In this document: positions 15,611 through 24,597 of the stretch, piece by piece | How the letters are laid out: every line of letters starts with the position of its first letter | Position numbering within the stretch: the stretch's first letter is position 1 | Source of the DNA: an uncultured bacterium | GTDB taxonomy: Bacteria > Cyanobacteriota > Vampirovibrionia > Gastranaerophilales > Gastranaerophilaceae | Assembly: GCA_905216055.1 (NCBI GenBank) | Contig: CAJMSH010000011.1 | Coordinates: 1 to 42,469, forward strand | Reading direction: 5' to 3' | Length of the DNA stretch: 42,469 nt | The notes under the pieces: model-generated | The model's database searches: none | What the model was told of the DNA's origin: nothing | Seen by the model: only the letters and a program-made list of their open reading frames with translations | Program-made: the position numbers and the translations under genes

Positions 15611-17989
15611 ATGAAAGTAATTATAATTGGCGGCGGCGCATGCGGCGCAAGCTGTGCAACAAGATTAAGAAGACTGGATGAAAATTGTGAGATTACGATT
15701 TTGGAACGTACTAATGAAGTTTCTATCGCAAATTGCGGGCTTCCTTATTATTGTTCAGATGTGATTTCTGATAGAGATAAAATTCTTGTATCTAATCCTG
15801 AACGTTTTAAAAATATGTTTAATATTAATGTTCAATTGAACTGTGAAGTTGTTGAAATTAATAGAAATGAAAAATATGTGCTTACTCAAAATAATGAGAA
15901 ATTCTACTATGACAAATTAGTTTTGGCTCAGGGGGCAAATCCTATCAGACCGAATTTAGAGGGGATTGATAATAAAAATATTTTTACTGTCAGAACATTA
16001 GCAGATGCTGACAAAATAAAAGATTACGTTGCTAAAAATGATATTAAAAATGCTGTTGTTGTAGGGGGCGGATTTATCGGAGTTGAGATGGCTGAAAATC
16101 TTGCTCATCTTGGAATTGATACAAAGCTTGTTGAGTTAGCGGATCAAATTTTAGCTCCTGTTGATTATGAAGTTGCATGTTTTGCTCAAAATGAGATGAG
16201 GGCGAACGGTGTGGAATTAATTTTGTCAGACGGGGTTAAAAGTTTTAGCGAAAACGAAATCGAATTAACATCAGGCAGAAAAATTTCTTCTGACATTGTA
16301 ATTTTATCAATTGGTGTTAAACCTGAAACTACTTTAGCTCAAAAAGCAGGTTTAGAGGTTAATCGTGGAATTAAGGTGAATGATTGTATGCAGACATCTG
16401 ATTCTGATATTTTTGCAGGCGGGGATAGTGTTGAGGTTAAAAGTTTTGTGAGTGGAGAAGATGTGCTTATACCATTAGCAGGGCCTGCAAACAGACAAGG
16501 AAGAATTATTGCGGATAACATTTTTGGGATAAATTCTGTGTATAAAAAATCTCAAGGTACATCTGTTTTGAAAGTATTTGATTATACAGTAGCTGCAGTC
16601 GGTTATAACGAAAAACTTTTAAAAAGAGAGGGAATTCCTTATTGGAAAATTTTGACATTTGGAAATTCTCATGCGGGGTATTATCCTGATGCAACATCTA
16701 CTTTTTACAAATTGTTATTTAATAACGAAGGGAAAATTCTTGGTGCGCAGGCAGTTGGTCAAGAAGGTGTTGAAAAAAGGATTGATGTAATATCTTCTGT
16801 AATGCGTAATGGGGGAAATATTCAGGACTTGTTAGATAGTGAATTGTGCTATGCTCCGCCTTATTCATCGGCAAAAGATCCTGTAAATATTTTAGGAATG
16901 TGTGCTGATAACGTTTTGAGAGGTTTTGTAAAACCTGCTTATTATGAAGATATTGAAGGTTCGTTTGTCGTAGATGTCAGAATTCCTGCAAGTTACAATA
17001 CAAAAACTATTGATGGGGCTGTAAATATTCCGCTTGCAAGTTTGAGAGAAAGAGCTGGTGAAATTCCGACTGATAAAAAAGTTATTTTAGTTTGCGATTC
17101 AGGATACACAAGTTATCTCGCATCAAGAATTTTAATCCAAAAAGGATTTAACAACGTGTATTCTCTGATGGCAGGTATGAAGCTTTATAAAGAAATTCAA
17201 AGAGATAAAGAAAATAAAGTTACAAAAAAAATGAGTGTACAGGCTCTTGCAAAATCAAGCGAAAATATTTTGAAAGTTGATGCTTGCGGGCTTTCTTGTC
17301 CTGGGCCGATTATGAAGTTAGCGGAAAATATCTCAAATATTCAAGAGGGTGATGTGTTAGAAATTTCATCAACTGATAAGGGATTTTACGCTGATGTAGA
17401 GGCTTGGTGCAATTCGACAAATAATACTTTGCTTAATTTAGATAACAAAGATAAAAAAATTGTAGCAACAATTCAAAAAGGACAGGCAATTTCTCAAAAT
17501 CAAAATAAGCAACTTCCGACTAAACATGCTCAGACAATAGTTGTTTTTTCAAACGACTTGGATAAAGCTCTTGCTGCATTTATTATTGCAAATGGCGCAA
17601 AAGCAAGCGGGTATGATGTTACATTATTTTTCACATTCTGGGGCTTGAATATTTTGAGAAAAGAAAACGTAAATGTTAAAAAATCATTTATTGATAAAAT
17701 GTTTGGATTTATGATGCCGAAAGGGGCTGACAAATTAACACTTTCAAAAATGAATATGGGCGGAGTCGGTTCTATGATGATGAAATGGGTTATGAAAAAC
17801 AAAAATATTTCAACTCTAAAAGAACTTATTACTCAAGCTCAAGCAAACGGGGTTAAATTTATTGCCTGCCAGATGAGTATGGATGTAATGGGTATCAAAA
17901 AAGAAGAACTTATTGACGGTGTCGAAATCGGCGGAGTGGCAAAATATATAGCCGAGAGTAGTAATTCAAATTCCAATTTATTTATATAA
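15611..17989 (+). CDS. CoA-disulfide reductase / rhodanese / TusA / DsrE2 four-domain fusion
   Basis: The 792-aa protein has four parts. Residues 1-440 form an FAD/NAD(P)H disulfide reductase (GGGACGASCA; redox C42 in SIANCGLPYYC; GGGFIGVEMAE; GGDSVEV). Residues about 450-540 form a rhodanese domain with active Cys495 (VCDSGYTS). Residues about 553-625 form a TusA/SirA domain with C563-P-G-P. Residues about 645-790 form a DsrE2-like domain with C753 (CQMSMDVMG). Members of this family reduce CoA disulfide/persulfide and pass sulfane sulfur between cysteines. Having all four carriers on one chain suggests intramolecular sulfur relay. The divergent ArsR gene is the likely regulator, and the next gene follows after 24 bases. 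Confidence 0.88.
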   Translation: MKVIIIGGGACGASCATRLRRLDENCEITILERTNEVSIANCGLPYYCSDVISDRDKILVSNPERFKNMFNINVQLNCEVVEINRNEKYVLTQNNEKFYYDKLVLAQGANPIRPNLEGIDNKNIFTVRTLADADKIKDYVAKNDIKNAVVVGGGFIGVEMAENLAHLGIDTKLVELADQILAPVDYEVACFAQNEMRANGVELILSDGVKSFSENEIELTSGRKISSDIVILSIGVKPETTLAQKAGLEVNRGIKVNDCMQTSDSDIFAGGDSVEVKSFVSGEDVLIPLAGPANRQGRIIADNIFGINSVYKKSQGTSVLKVFDYTVAAVGYNEKLLKREGIPYWKILTFGNSHAGYYPDATSTFYKLLFNNEGKILGAQAVGQEGVEKRIDVISSVMRNGGNIQDLLDSELCYAPPYSSAKDPVNILGMCADNVLRGFVKPAYYEDIEGSFVVDVRIPASYNTKTIDGAVNIPLASLRERAGEIPTDKKVILVCDSGYTSYLASRILIQKGFNNVYSLMAGMKLYKEIQRDKENKVTKKMSVQALAKSSENILKVDACGLSCPGPIMKLAENISNIQEGDVLEISSTDKGFYADVEAWCNSTNNTLLNLDNKDKKIVATIQKGQAISQNQNKQLPTKHAQTIVVFSNDLDKALAAFIIANGAKASGYDVTLFFTFWGLNILRKENVNVKKSFIDKMFGFMMPKGADKLTLSKMNMGGVGSMMMKWVMKNKNISTLKELITQAQANGVKFIACQMSMDVMGIKKEELIDGVEIGGVAKYIAESSNSNSNLFI

Positions 17990-18013
17990 AACTATAAAAA
18001 AAGGAGGAAAAAT

Positions 18014-18580
18014 ATGAAATCAATTACCACTTTTGACTTGCAGTATGCACACAGATTTTACGGTTTTAAAGGCGAAGCTCAGTATTTGCACGGGCATACG
18101 GGGACTTTAACTATTGAGGTTGAAGACAGTATTAATCCGGGTGTAAATATGGTTTTTCCGTGCAATGAAATCAAAAAAACTGCGTGGAATGTTTTGAAAA
18201 ATTTTGACCATGCAACGATTTTGCGTGAGGATGATCCGCTTTTGCCTGCGATTTTAGAGGTTTATGAAAAACAAGGGATTAAAAACGGTGCTCCGCAAAA
18301 TACAATGAAGGGCGAAGCTTTTAAAACCGAGCTGGCAACAGCTTATCCTGATTGCAGAATTGTTGTTACAAAAGAGACAATGACAGTAGAGGGTATGATA
18401 AAAATTGTCTATGATTTGTTGAAAGACAAATTAAATATTGCAAAAATAACTTTTGTAAGCGGAGATAATACAGCATCTGAAGAATACAAGGTTACCAAAA
18501 CAATTGATCGCTGTCCTTTATGTGGTATTGCTCTAACTTTGGAAGGTGTTTGCACAAAATGCGGATATAGAAAAAATTAG
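18014..18580 (+). CDS. QueD/PTPS-family protein with C-terminal zinc ribbon, catalytic Cys missing
   Basis: The 188-aa protein has the 6-pyruvoyl/6-carboxy-tetrahydropterin synthase fold signature. Zinc ligands are H13 (YAHRF), H26 and H28 (LHGHTG), with FDHATIL at about 68-74 and a late catalytic-type Glu region (KETMTVEGM). In canonical QueD the catalytic Cys sits four residues before the first His of LHGH; here that position is Ala22. A C-terminal rubredoxin-like knuckle (CPLCGIAL...CTKCGY) is added. The protein is also longer than the usual 120-140 aa. It might be a divergent pterin-binding enzyme rather than QueD. A strong AAGGAGG precedes the ATG, it follows the sulfur fusion after 24 bases, and a terminator lies just after it. 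Confidence 0.75.
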   Translation: MKSITTFDLQYAHRFYGFKGEAQYLHGHTGTLTIEVEDSINPGVNMVFPCNEIKKTAWNVLKNFDHATILREDDPLLPAILEVYEKQGIKNGAPQNTMKGEAFKTELATAYPDCRIVVTKETMTVEGMIKIVYDLLKDKLNIAKITFVSGDNTASEEYKVTKTIDRCPLCGIALTLEGVCTKCGYRKN

Positions 18581-18609
18581 TAAGAGAATAAAAAAATAAT
18601 AAAACAAAG

Positions 18610-18645
18610 AACCGACTATTATAAAATTTAGTCGGTTTTTTATTT
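18610..18645 (+). terminator. Rho-independent terminator after the QueD-family gene
   Basis: The stem AACCGACTA (18610-18618) pairs with TAGTCGGTT (18629-18637) over a 10-base loop and runs straight into a T-rich tract. It ends the sulfur-fusion/QueD-family operon. Confidence 0.85.
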
Positions 18646-18770
18646 TTTGAAATTTATAATTGCATAGGTTACTATAAACATGTTTTCAATAAATATTAAT
18701 TTTGTGATACAAATATAATACAATTCTTGAAAATTTTAAGTATTCTGAATTTGTAATAGGAGACTATGTT

Positions 18771-19259
18771 ATGCGAATTTGTAATATTTCTTTTAAAGGT
18801 ATGCCGGATAATTACGCTAAAGTTGACAGTTTTCTTTCTCGTTCGGCTCAGCCAAAGAAAGATGATTTTCAATGGCTAAAAGCTCAAGGAGTTACAGATG
18901 TTATAAATTTTAGAACAATGAAGGCTTCTGGATTGGATTTTGAGGAAAAAGATGTTGTTGAAAAGGCAGGCATGAGGTATCATAATATCCCGACTGTTTC
19001 TGCTTCTCCTGAAAAAAAAGGTGTATTTAATTTTCTTGATTTGATAAAAAAGATTGCTCAAAATCATGGGAAAGTTCATATCCATTGTAAAGCAGGAGCT
19101 GACAGAACCGGCATGTATTCATTTATATACAAATCGTTAAAAGGTCTTGGCACTGAAAAAGAAAATGTTGCTGAATGGATAAAAAAAGGACATGATCCTA
19201 AAAAATATCCAAATATGATTAGCTGGACTGAAAATTTAGTAAAACAAATTAAAAAATAG
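18771..19259 (+). CDS. Dual-specificity / tyrosine phosphatase-like protein
   Basis: A 162-aa protein with the Cys-based phosphatase loop H105-C106-K-A-G-A-D-R112-T (VHIHCKAGADRT), matching the HCxxGxxR signature. An upstream SRSAQPKKDDFQWLKAQGV segment is typical of DSP/PTP domains. It could dephosphorylate protein Tyr/Ser/Thr or phosphoinositides; substrate unknown. The N-terminus, MRICNISFKGMP, carries the short F-K-G element seen in other orphan proteins of this window, and no signal peptide. It stands alone between two terminators/promoter gaps: an AGGAGACT ribosome-binding site precedes it, and a TATAAT (18714-18719) about 50 bases upstream may be its -10. It converges with hemL. Confidence 0.82.
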   Translation: MRICNISFKGMPDNYAKVDSFLSRSAQPKKDDFQWLKAQGVTDVINFRTMKASGLDFEEKDVVEKAGMRYHNIPTVSASPEKKGVFNFLDLIKKIAQNHGKVHIHCKAGADRTGMYSFIYKSLKGLGTEKENVAEWIKKGHDPKKYPNMISWTENLVKQIKK

Positions 19260-19275
19260 TTATAAACAATATTAT

Positions 19276-20538
19276 TTAAAACAGAGTTGGAATTTTTGAA
19301 ATACAATCTGCTGTCTGTTCAATTATTTCATCAGTGTGTGCCAAGGATACAAACATTGATTCAAATTGTGACGGTGCAACATAAATTCCGTTATTTAGCA
19401 TGTAGTTAAAATAAGTTGCGAATTTATCAAGATTGCAAGTTGATACGTCATTGTAGTTATAAATTTTTGTATCCGTAAAAAATACTGACATTAATGAACC
19501 TACTCTATTGGTTTGTAGACCGATTTTTTTGTAAGCATCTTCTATTACAGAAGATTTTTTATCAAGTTCTGAATAAATTTCTTTATTATCCATTAAAATT
19601 TTTAATGTTTCTATTCCTGCAGTTACGGCGATTGGGTTTCCAGAAAGTGTTCCTGCTTGATATACAGGACCGATTGGGGCAACACAAGACATTACATCTT
19701 TTCTTCCGCCATATACTGCTAAAGGCATTCCGCCGCCTACGATTTTCCCAAATGTTGATAAGTCAGGCGTAATTCCGTAATATTCTTGAGCACCGCCAAG
19801 AGCCAATCTAAAACCTGTTATAACTTCATCAAAAATTAACAAGGCTCCGTATTTTTCTGTAATTTCTCGTAAAAATTTCAAAAATCCGGGTTTTGGAAGA
19901 ACAACTCCCATATTAGCGGCAACAGGTTCAACTACTATGCAGGCAATTTCATTCCCGTATTCTTCCATTAGTTTTCTAACGGAATTTTCATCATTGTATT
20001 GTGCAAGAAGTGTGTATTTTGCATAATCTTTTGGAACTCCTGCGCTGTTTGGGATAGCTCCTGTCAAAACACCTGATCCTGCCTTCATCAAAAGTCCGTC
20101 GGAATGACCGTGATAACAGCCGACAAATTTTATTATTTTATCACGTCTTGTAAATCCTCTTGCTACTCTTACGGCACTCATAACCGCTTCTGTGCCTGAA
20201 CTTACAAGTCGCATCATCTGCATTGAAGGAACACATTTTTTTATAAGTTCTGCTAAAATAACTTCTTTTTCTGTCGGTGCGCCAAAGGTTAATCCCTTAT
20301 CACAAACTTTTTTTACGGCTTCAATAACTTTTGGATGTGCATGACCTAAAATCCCCGGCCCCCATGAACAGACATAATCTATATATTTGTTTCCATCAAC
20401 ATCATAAATATAAGCTCCTTTTGCGCTATCTACAAAGAACGGGTTTCTGTTTACTGCGTTGAATGCTCTGACAGGACTGTTTACGCCTCCCGGTATTAAA
20501 TTTTGTGCTTGTTTAAATAATTCTTCTGATTTTGTCAT
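19276..20538 (-). CDS. hemL: Glutamate-1-semialdehyde 2,1-aminomutase
   Basis: HemL is a PLP-dependent cytosolic enzyme that converts glutamate-1-semialdehyde to 5-aminolevulinate, second step of the C5 pathway after HemA. The family signatures are clear: NLIPGGVNSPVRAF near the N-terminus, DEVITGFR, and the PLP lysine in FGKIVGGGMPLA. The frame opens at 20565, but the ATG at 20538 is preceded by AAAAGGA at a five-base distance and gives the family's usual N-terminus (MTKSEELF), so I use it; the protein is 420 aa. It is the last gene of the siroheme operon, 19 bases after hemB. There is no sign of frameshift or truncation. Confidence 0.95.
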   Translation of the reverse strand: MTKSEELFKQAQNLIPGGVNSPVRAFNAVNRNPFFVDSAKGAYIYDVDGNKYIDYVCSWGPGILGHAHPKVIEAVKKVCDKGLTFGAPTEKEVILAELIKKCVPSMQMMRLVSSGTEAVMSAVRVARGFTRRDKIIKFVGCYHGHSDGLLMKAGSGVLTGAIPNSAGVPKDYAKYTLLAQYNDENSVRKLMEEYGNEIACIVVEPVAANMGVVLPKPGFLKFLREITEKYGALLIFDEVITGFRLALGGAQEYYGITPDLSTFGKIVGGGMPLAVYGGRKDVMSCVAPIGPVYQAGTLSGNPIAVTAGIETLKILMDNKEIYSELDKKSSVIEDAYKKIGLQTNRVGSLMSVFFTDTKIYNYNDVSTCNLDKFATYFNYMLNNGIYVAPSQFESMFVSLAHTDEIIEQTADCISKIPTLF

Positions 20539-20557
20539 ACCAATCCTTTTTTGTGTG

Positions 20558-21526
20558 TTACTCATTTAACCATTTTGCCATATCTAATGCGTGATATGTG
20601 ATTATTATATTTGCACCTGCTCGTTTCATTGCAATAAGATTTTCTGTTACAATTCTTTTTTCATCAATCCAGCCATTTATAGCTGCAGCTTTTACCATTG
20701 AATATTCTCCGCTTACGTTATAAACAGCAAAAGGCATATTATATGTTAAGGATGCTTCTTTCAAAATATCCAAATATGCTAATGCGGGTTTTACCATTAC
20801 GATATCTGCATTTTCTTCAATATCTGCTTCAATTTCTCTCAAGGCTTCTTGTCCGTTTGTAAAATCCATTTGATAACTTCTTCTATCTCCAAAGCATGGC
20901 GCAGATTGTGCGGCATCTCTGAATGGCCCGTAATATGCTGATGCAAATTTTGCACTGTATGCCATAATTGGTGTGTTTTTGTATCCCGCATTATCCAAAG
21001 CCTCTCTTATTGCAGAAATTCTTCCATCCATCATATCAGACGGGGCTACCATATCTGCGCCTGCTTCAACTAAACTTACTGCCATTTTACATAGAAGCGG
21101 TAACGTTTCATCGTTTAGAATTTCGCTGTTTTTAACAACTCCGCAGTGTCCGTGTGATGTGTATTCACAGAGACATATATCTGTTACGCATAAAATTTCA
21201 GGATAATTTTTTTTGATAAATCGAACGGCTCTTTGTGTTATTCCGTTTTCTGCATAAGCTTGTGTTCCAAATTCATTTTTATCTTCAGGTTTTGGAATTC
21301 CAAATAACATAACGCCTGAAATTTTGCTTTCTTTAACTTTGTCAAGAATTTCTGATAATCTGTCAATAGAATATTGATAGACATTTGGCATTGAATTTAT
21401 AGGGGCTTTTATATTTTCACCATCAATTACAAAAATCGGGTAAATAAAATCTTTTACATTCAACCTTGTTTCTCTTACCAAATTCCTTATTATTTCATTT
21501 TGTCTTAATCTTCTTAGTCGTTTCAT
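20558..21526 (-). CDS. hemB: Porphobilinogen synthase (5-aminolevulinate dehydratase)
   Basis: At 322 aa HemB is of normal length and condenses two 5-aminolevulinates to porphobilinogen in the cytoplasm. The zinc site DICLCEYTSHGHCG (three cysteines) marks the Zn-dependent subclass. The Schiff-base lysines are in AYSAKFASAYYGPFRD and MVKPALAYLD. It lies two bases after the cobA/hemD fusion and is followed by hemL. The cysteine-rich zinc site differs from the Asp-rich magnesium site of most cyanobacterial enzymes, which is of some interest if the host is a cyanobacterial sister lineage. There are no anomalies in length or motif order. Confidence 0.95.
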   Translation of the reverse strand: MKRLRRLRQNEIIRNLVRETRLNVKDFIYPIFVIDGENIKAPINSMPNVYQYSIDRLSEILDKVKESKISGVMLFGIPKPEDKNEFGTQAYAENGITQRAVRFIKKNYPEILCVTDICLCEYTSHGHCGVVKNSEILNDETLPLLCKMAVSLVEAGADMVAPSDMMDGRISAIREALDNAGYKNTPIMAYSAKFASAYYGPFRDAAQSAPCFGDRRSYQMDFTNGQEALREIEADIEENADIVMVKPALAYLDILKEASLTYNMPFAVYNVSGEYSMVKAAAINGWIDEKRIVTENLIAMKRAGANIIITYHALDMAKWLNE

Positions 21527-21528
21527 TT

Positions 21529-23043
21529 TTAATCCTTATAAAAATCTTTTTCAATACAATTTATTATGCCGTCAATATTATATGTATCAGCAATCAAAAT
21601 TTTTCCCGTATTATAATTTTGTAAAGCTTGAGCACATTTTTTGCCAATGCATACAATTTTTGTATTTTTGTTTAAATTATTTCCAAAGTTTTCAAAAAAT
21701 GTTGTTACACCTTTTGCACTTCCAAACACTAAATAATTTACATCAAAAGAATTTATCTTTAAAGTTGAAAGAATACATTTTTTTTCTGTATTTTCTTTTA
21801 ATTCATAAATTTGAAAATCTGTATATTTATATTCGTTTTCTTGCAATTTATTTATTAAAAAATCGCTTCCATCTTTTGCTCTAAAAATTAAAATTTTATC
21901 ATTTTTTTGAAGTTCAGATAAAAGTTTTTCTGTCAGATTTTCTGAATCAAAATTATCAGGAATTACGTCTGCATAAATTCCGTATTGTAAAAGTTTTTCT
22001 CTAGTGCCTGAACCTATTACGGCAATTTTTAAATTAGATAATAATCTTATATCTTTTTTTTCTTTTTTTAATTTTTCAAAAAATTTTTCAATTCCGTTTT
22101 GACTTGTAAAAACTATCCAATTAAAATTTTTTAAATCAGGTAATTTTTCATCATTTGTTATAATATCTAAAAATCCCCAATCAAAAATTTTACATTTTTT
22201 AGATTGAATTTTTTCACTAAATTTTTTTACAAAATTATCAGTTCCGGTGACTGCAATTTTTAGATTTTCAAAATCATTTTTTTCTTGAAAATTTTCAAAA
22301 ATTTTTCCTTTCAAATCTAAATTTACACATTCTCCAATAACAATAATGACAGGTGCTTTGAGATTTTTATTTTCAATTTCAGATGAAATATTTTTTATAT
22401 TTCCTTTGATAATTTTTTGCTCTTTTGTACAGCCTTTTGAAATTATTGCACAAGGTGTATTTTCATTCATTCCCGCTGTCAAAAAATTGTTCATAATTTC
22501 TTGGATATGATGATAACCCATTAAAAAAATAATTGTCCCGCCAAGTTTTGTTAGTGCTTGATAATCTATCGGAGTAATATTTTCTTTATTATCAATTCCG
22601 ACAGATGAAGCTGTAAGAACTGTAAAATTTCTGCTCACTTGTCGATGTGTAACAGGTATTCCTGCAAGTTCAGGAACGGCTATGGCTGATGAAATTCCGG
22701 GGATAACTTCATAGGAAATATTTTCATTTTCTATTGCTTGAGCTTCCTCTGAACCTCTGCCAAATACATAAGGATCTCCACCCTTTAAACGTGCTACAAT
22801 TTTTCCTGATTTTGCATATTTTATAATTAATTTGTTAATCTCATCTTGCGGCATTGATTTTTGATGATATCTTTTTCCAACATAAATTTTTTCAACATTT
22901 TTAGAAAGTTTGTTTATTAATTCTTCATCAACTAAAGAATCATATAAAACAACATCTGATTCTAAAAGTTTTTTTAAACCTTTTAATGTAATTAAATCAG
23001 CTTCGCCGCAGCCTGCTCCGATTAAATATATTTTGCCTGTCAT
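21529..23043 (-). CDS. cobA-hemD: Uroporphyrinogen-III C-methyltransferase / uroporphyrinogen-III synthase fusion
   Basis: Of the 504 residues, about 1-245 form SUMT (CobA). The SAM-binding start is GAGCGEADLITLKGLK, with YVGKRYHQKSM, RLKGGDPYVFGRG, and GIPVTHRQVSR. Residues about 260-504 form HemD, recognisable from ITAV/TGxDN-type start, FTSQNGIEKFFEKL, IGSGTREKL and VFGSAKGVTTFF. The fusion closes hydroxymethylbilane to uroporphyrinogen III and methylates it twice to precorrin-2. Such fusions are common in Firmicutes and related anaerobes. The gene is very AT-rich and lysine-rich, as are hemC, the precorrin-2 dehydrogenase and hemA, in contrast to the flanking hemB and nirA-like genes. It lies 12 bases after hemC. 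Confidence 0.93.
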   Translation of the reverse strand: MTGKIYLIGAGCGEADLITLKGLKKLLESDVVLYDSLVDEELINKLSKNVEKIYVGKRYHQKSMPQDEINKLIIKYAKSGKIVARLKGGDPYVFGRGSEEAQAIENENISYEVIPGISSAIAVPELAGIPVTHRQVSRNFTVLTASSVGIDNKENITPIDYQALTKLGGTIIFLMGYHHIQEIMNNFLTAGMNENTPCAIISKGCTKEQKIIKGNIKNISSEIENKNLKAPVIIVIGECVNLDLKGKIFENFQEKNDFENLKIAVTGTDNFVKKFSEKIQSKKCKIFDWGFLDIITNDEKLPDLKNFNWIVFTSQNGIEKFFEKLKKEKKDIRLLSNLKIAVIGSGTREKLLQYGIYADVIPDNFDSENLTEKLLSELQKNDKILIFRAKDGSDFLINKLQENEYKYTDFQIYELKENTEKKCILSTLKINSFDVNYLVFGSAKGVTTFFENFGNNLNKNTKIVCIGKKCAQALQNYNTGKILIADTYNIDGIINCIEKDFYKD

Positions 23044-23055
23044 TATTAAAATTTC

Positions 23056-23922
23056 CTATGATTTTATTTGCGATACAAGTGTTTCAATTTCATCAAAAAT
23101 TTTTGAAAATTCTCCACTTTTTTTTATTTCTTTACCCTTATACATTATTACAATTTCAATATTATTTTCATCAGAAAATTTGCTATAAATTCCATTTATT
23201 TCGCTGCAATTAACTTGCAAATTTTTTAAAATTTTTCTTTCAATTTTGAATTGTTTAAATGTTTTTTCATCATTAATTTTTTCAATTTCTTTTTTAAATT
23301 TGAAATCTTTTTTTGCTTCAATTGCGATTATCCCTTGGCACGCTGCAGGGATTAATTTTTCAATATTAATTAATTCAAAATCAAAATCATTTTTCATCAA
23401 ATCAAATATTTTTAATCTGTCTAAACCTGCTTTTGCAAGAACTATTGCATCATATTCTCCACTTGCTAATTTTTTTAATCTTGTATCAATATTTCCTCTA
23501 ATATTTTTTATTTCAGCTTCGGGAAAATATTTTTTCATATAAAATTCTCTTCTTGGACTACTTGTTCCAATTTTTGAAATATTTTTTTGTTTTTTTCTTT
23601 TTATCAAAACATCTCTTGCATCACCTCTTTTTGGTGTGCAAATAATTTCTAATCCGTTTTGTAATTCCGATGGCAAATCTTTTGCACTATGAATTGCTAT
23701 ATCAATTTCATTATTTAAAATTGCGTTTTCAAATTCGTTGATAAAAAGTCCTTTATCTCCAATTTCGCTAAGCGGTTTATCTAAAATTTTGTCCCCTTGA
23801 GTTTTGATAATTACAATTTCGATTTCCAAATTCGGGAATTGTTTTTTCAAAGCTTCTTCTACAATTTTTGTTTGTGCGAGTGCTAATTTACTTCCTCGTG
23901 TTCCGATTTTTATTTTATTCAT
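23056..23922 (-). CDS. hemC: Hydroxymethylbilane synthase (porphobilinogen deaminase)
   Basis: HemC, 288 aa, joins four porphobilinogens into hydroxymethylbilane. The expected N-terminal IGTRGSKLALAQT, the catalytic Asp in HSAKDLP (D82), SSPRRE, IRGNIDTRL and IPAACQG are all seen. The cofactor-attachment loop is unusual: the usual GGC..P.G is replaced by QVNCSEINGIYSK, although the dipyrromethane Cys itself (C239) is kept. The gene sits between the precorrin-2 dehydrogenase gene (15-base gap) and cobA/hemD (12-base gap). Codon use is extremely AT-rich. The altered loop does not by itself predict loss of activity. Confidence 0.93.
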   Translation of the reverse strand: MNKIKIGTRGSKLALAQTKIVEEALKKQFPNLEIEIVIIKTQGDKILDKPLSEIGDKGLFINEFENAILNNEIDIAIHSAKDLPSELQNGLEIICTPKRGDARDVLIKRKKQKNISKIGTSSPRREFYMKKYFPEAEIKNIRGNIDTRLKKLASGEYDAIVLAKAGLDRLKIFDLMKNDFDFELINIEKLIPAACQGIIAIEAKKDFKFKKEIEKINDEKTFKQFKIERKILKNLQVNCSEINGIYSKFSDENNIEIVIMYKGKEIKKSGEFSKIFDEIETLVSQIKS

Positions 23923-23937
23923 TAACTACCTTTTTTA

Positions 23938-24597
23938 TTAAATTTTTACACTTATATTTTCTATTAAATTATTCATTTCTTTTTTTAATTCATTGTAATT
24001 AAGTTCAAAATTATTTTTTTCATAAAATTGTAAAAGTGAATGAATAATTTTTGCTCGAACATTTTGTTCAGGAATTTGAGATTTTAATTCTTGTCTTAAA
24101 AATCCTAAATTTTCAATAACTTTTTCGATATTTTCAGGTATATTTTTTTCGGTTAAATTTTTCAAATAAGCTGAGATATCAGGAGCTTTTCCACTTGTTG
24201 TAAAACCTGCAACAAAAGCATCTTTTTTTATCAGTGCTGGGAAAATAAATGAACAATTTTCGATATCGTCAACTGTATTTATAAAAATGTTTTTTTCTTT
24301 GCAAATTTTTGCAATAAAATTATTTATTTTTTTATTATTTGTTGCAGAAATTATCATAAAAAAATTTTTAATATCATCAATTTCAATTTCTTTTTTTTTG
24401 TAATTTAAATTGCGATTTTCTTTTAAAAATTTTTCTAATTCCTGACAAATTTTTGGTGCAATTATTGTAATTTTCCCTTCAAATGGAATAAGTTTTACAA
24501 CCTTTCGAAACGCGACTTTTCCGCCGCCGATAATTAAAATATTTTTATTTTTTAAATCAACAAATAAAGGAAAATATGCCATTTTTTTATTAAACAA
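23938..24597 (-). CDS. Precorrin-2 dehydrogenase / sirohydrochlorin ferrochelatase (CysG N-terminal/Met8-like)
   Basis: A 219-aa protein with the NAD-binding start LIIGGGKVAFRKVVKL (about residues 20-35), INTVDDIENCSFIFPA, and AGFTTSGKAPDISAYL, all hallmarks of the CysG N-terminal/Met8 family. It oxidises precorrin-2 to sirohydrochlorin with NAD and may insert iron to give siroheme. No other ferrochelatase is present in the operon, so it probably does both steps. It overlaps hemA by eight bases and is followed by hemC after 15. The C-terminal segment, after about residue 150, is short and helical. Together with the nirA-like gene this makes the siroheme purpose of the operon clear. Confidence 0.9.
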   Translation of the reverse strand: MFNKKMAYFPLFVDLKNKNILIIGGGKVAFRKVVKLIPFEGKITIIAPKICQELEKFLKENRNLNYKKKEIEIDDIKNFFMIISATNNKKINNFIAKICKEKNIFINTVDDIENCSFIFPALIKKDAFVAGFTTSGKAPDISAYLKNLTEKNIPENIEKVIENLGFLRQELKSQIPEQNVRAKIIHSLLQFYEKNNFELNYNELKKEMNNLIENISVKI

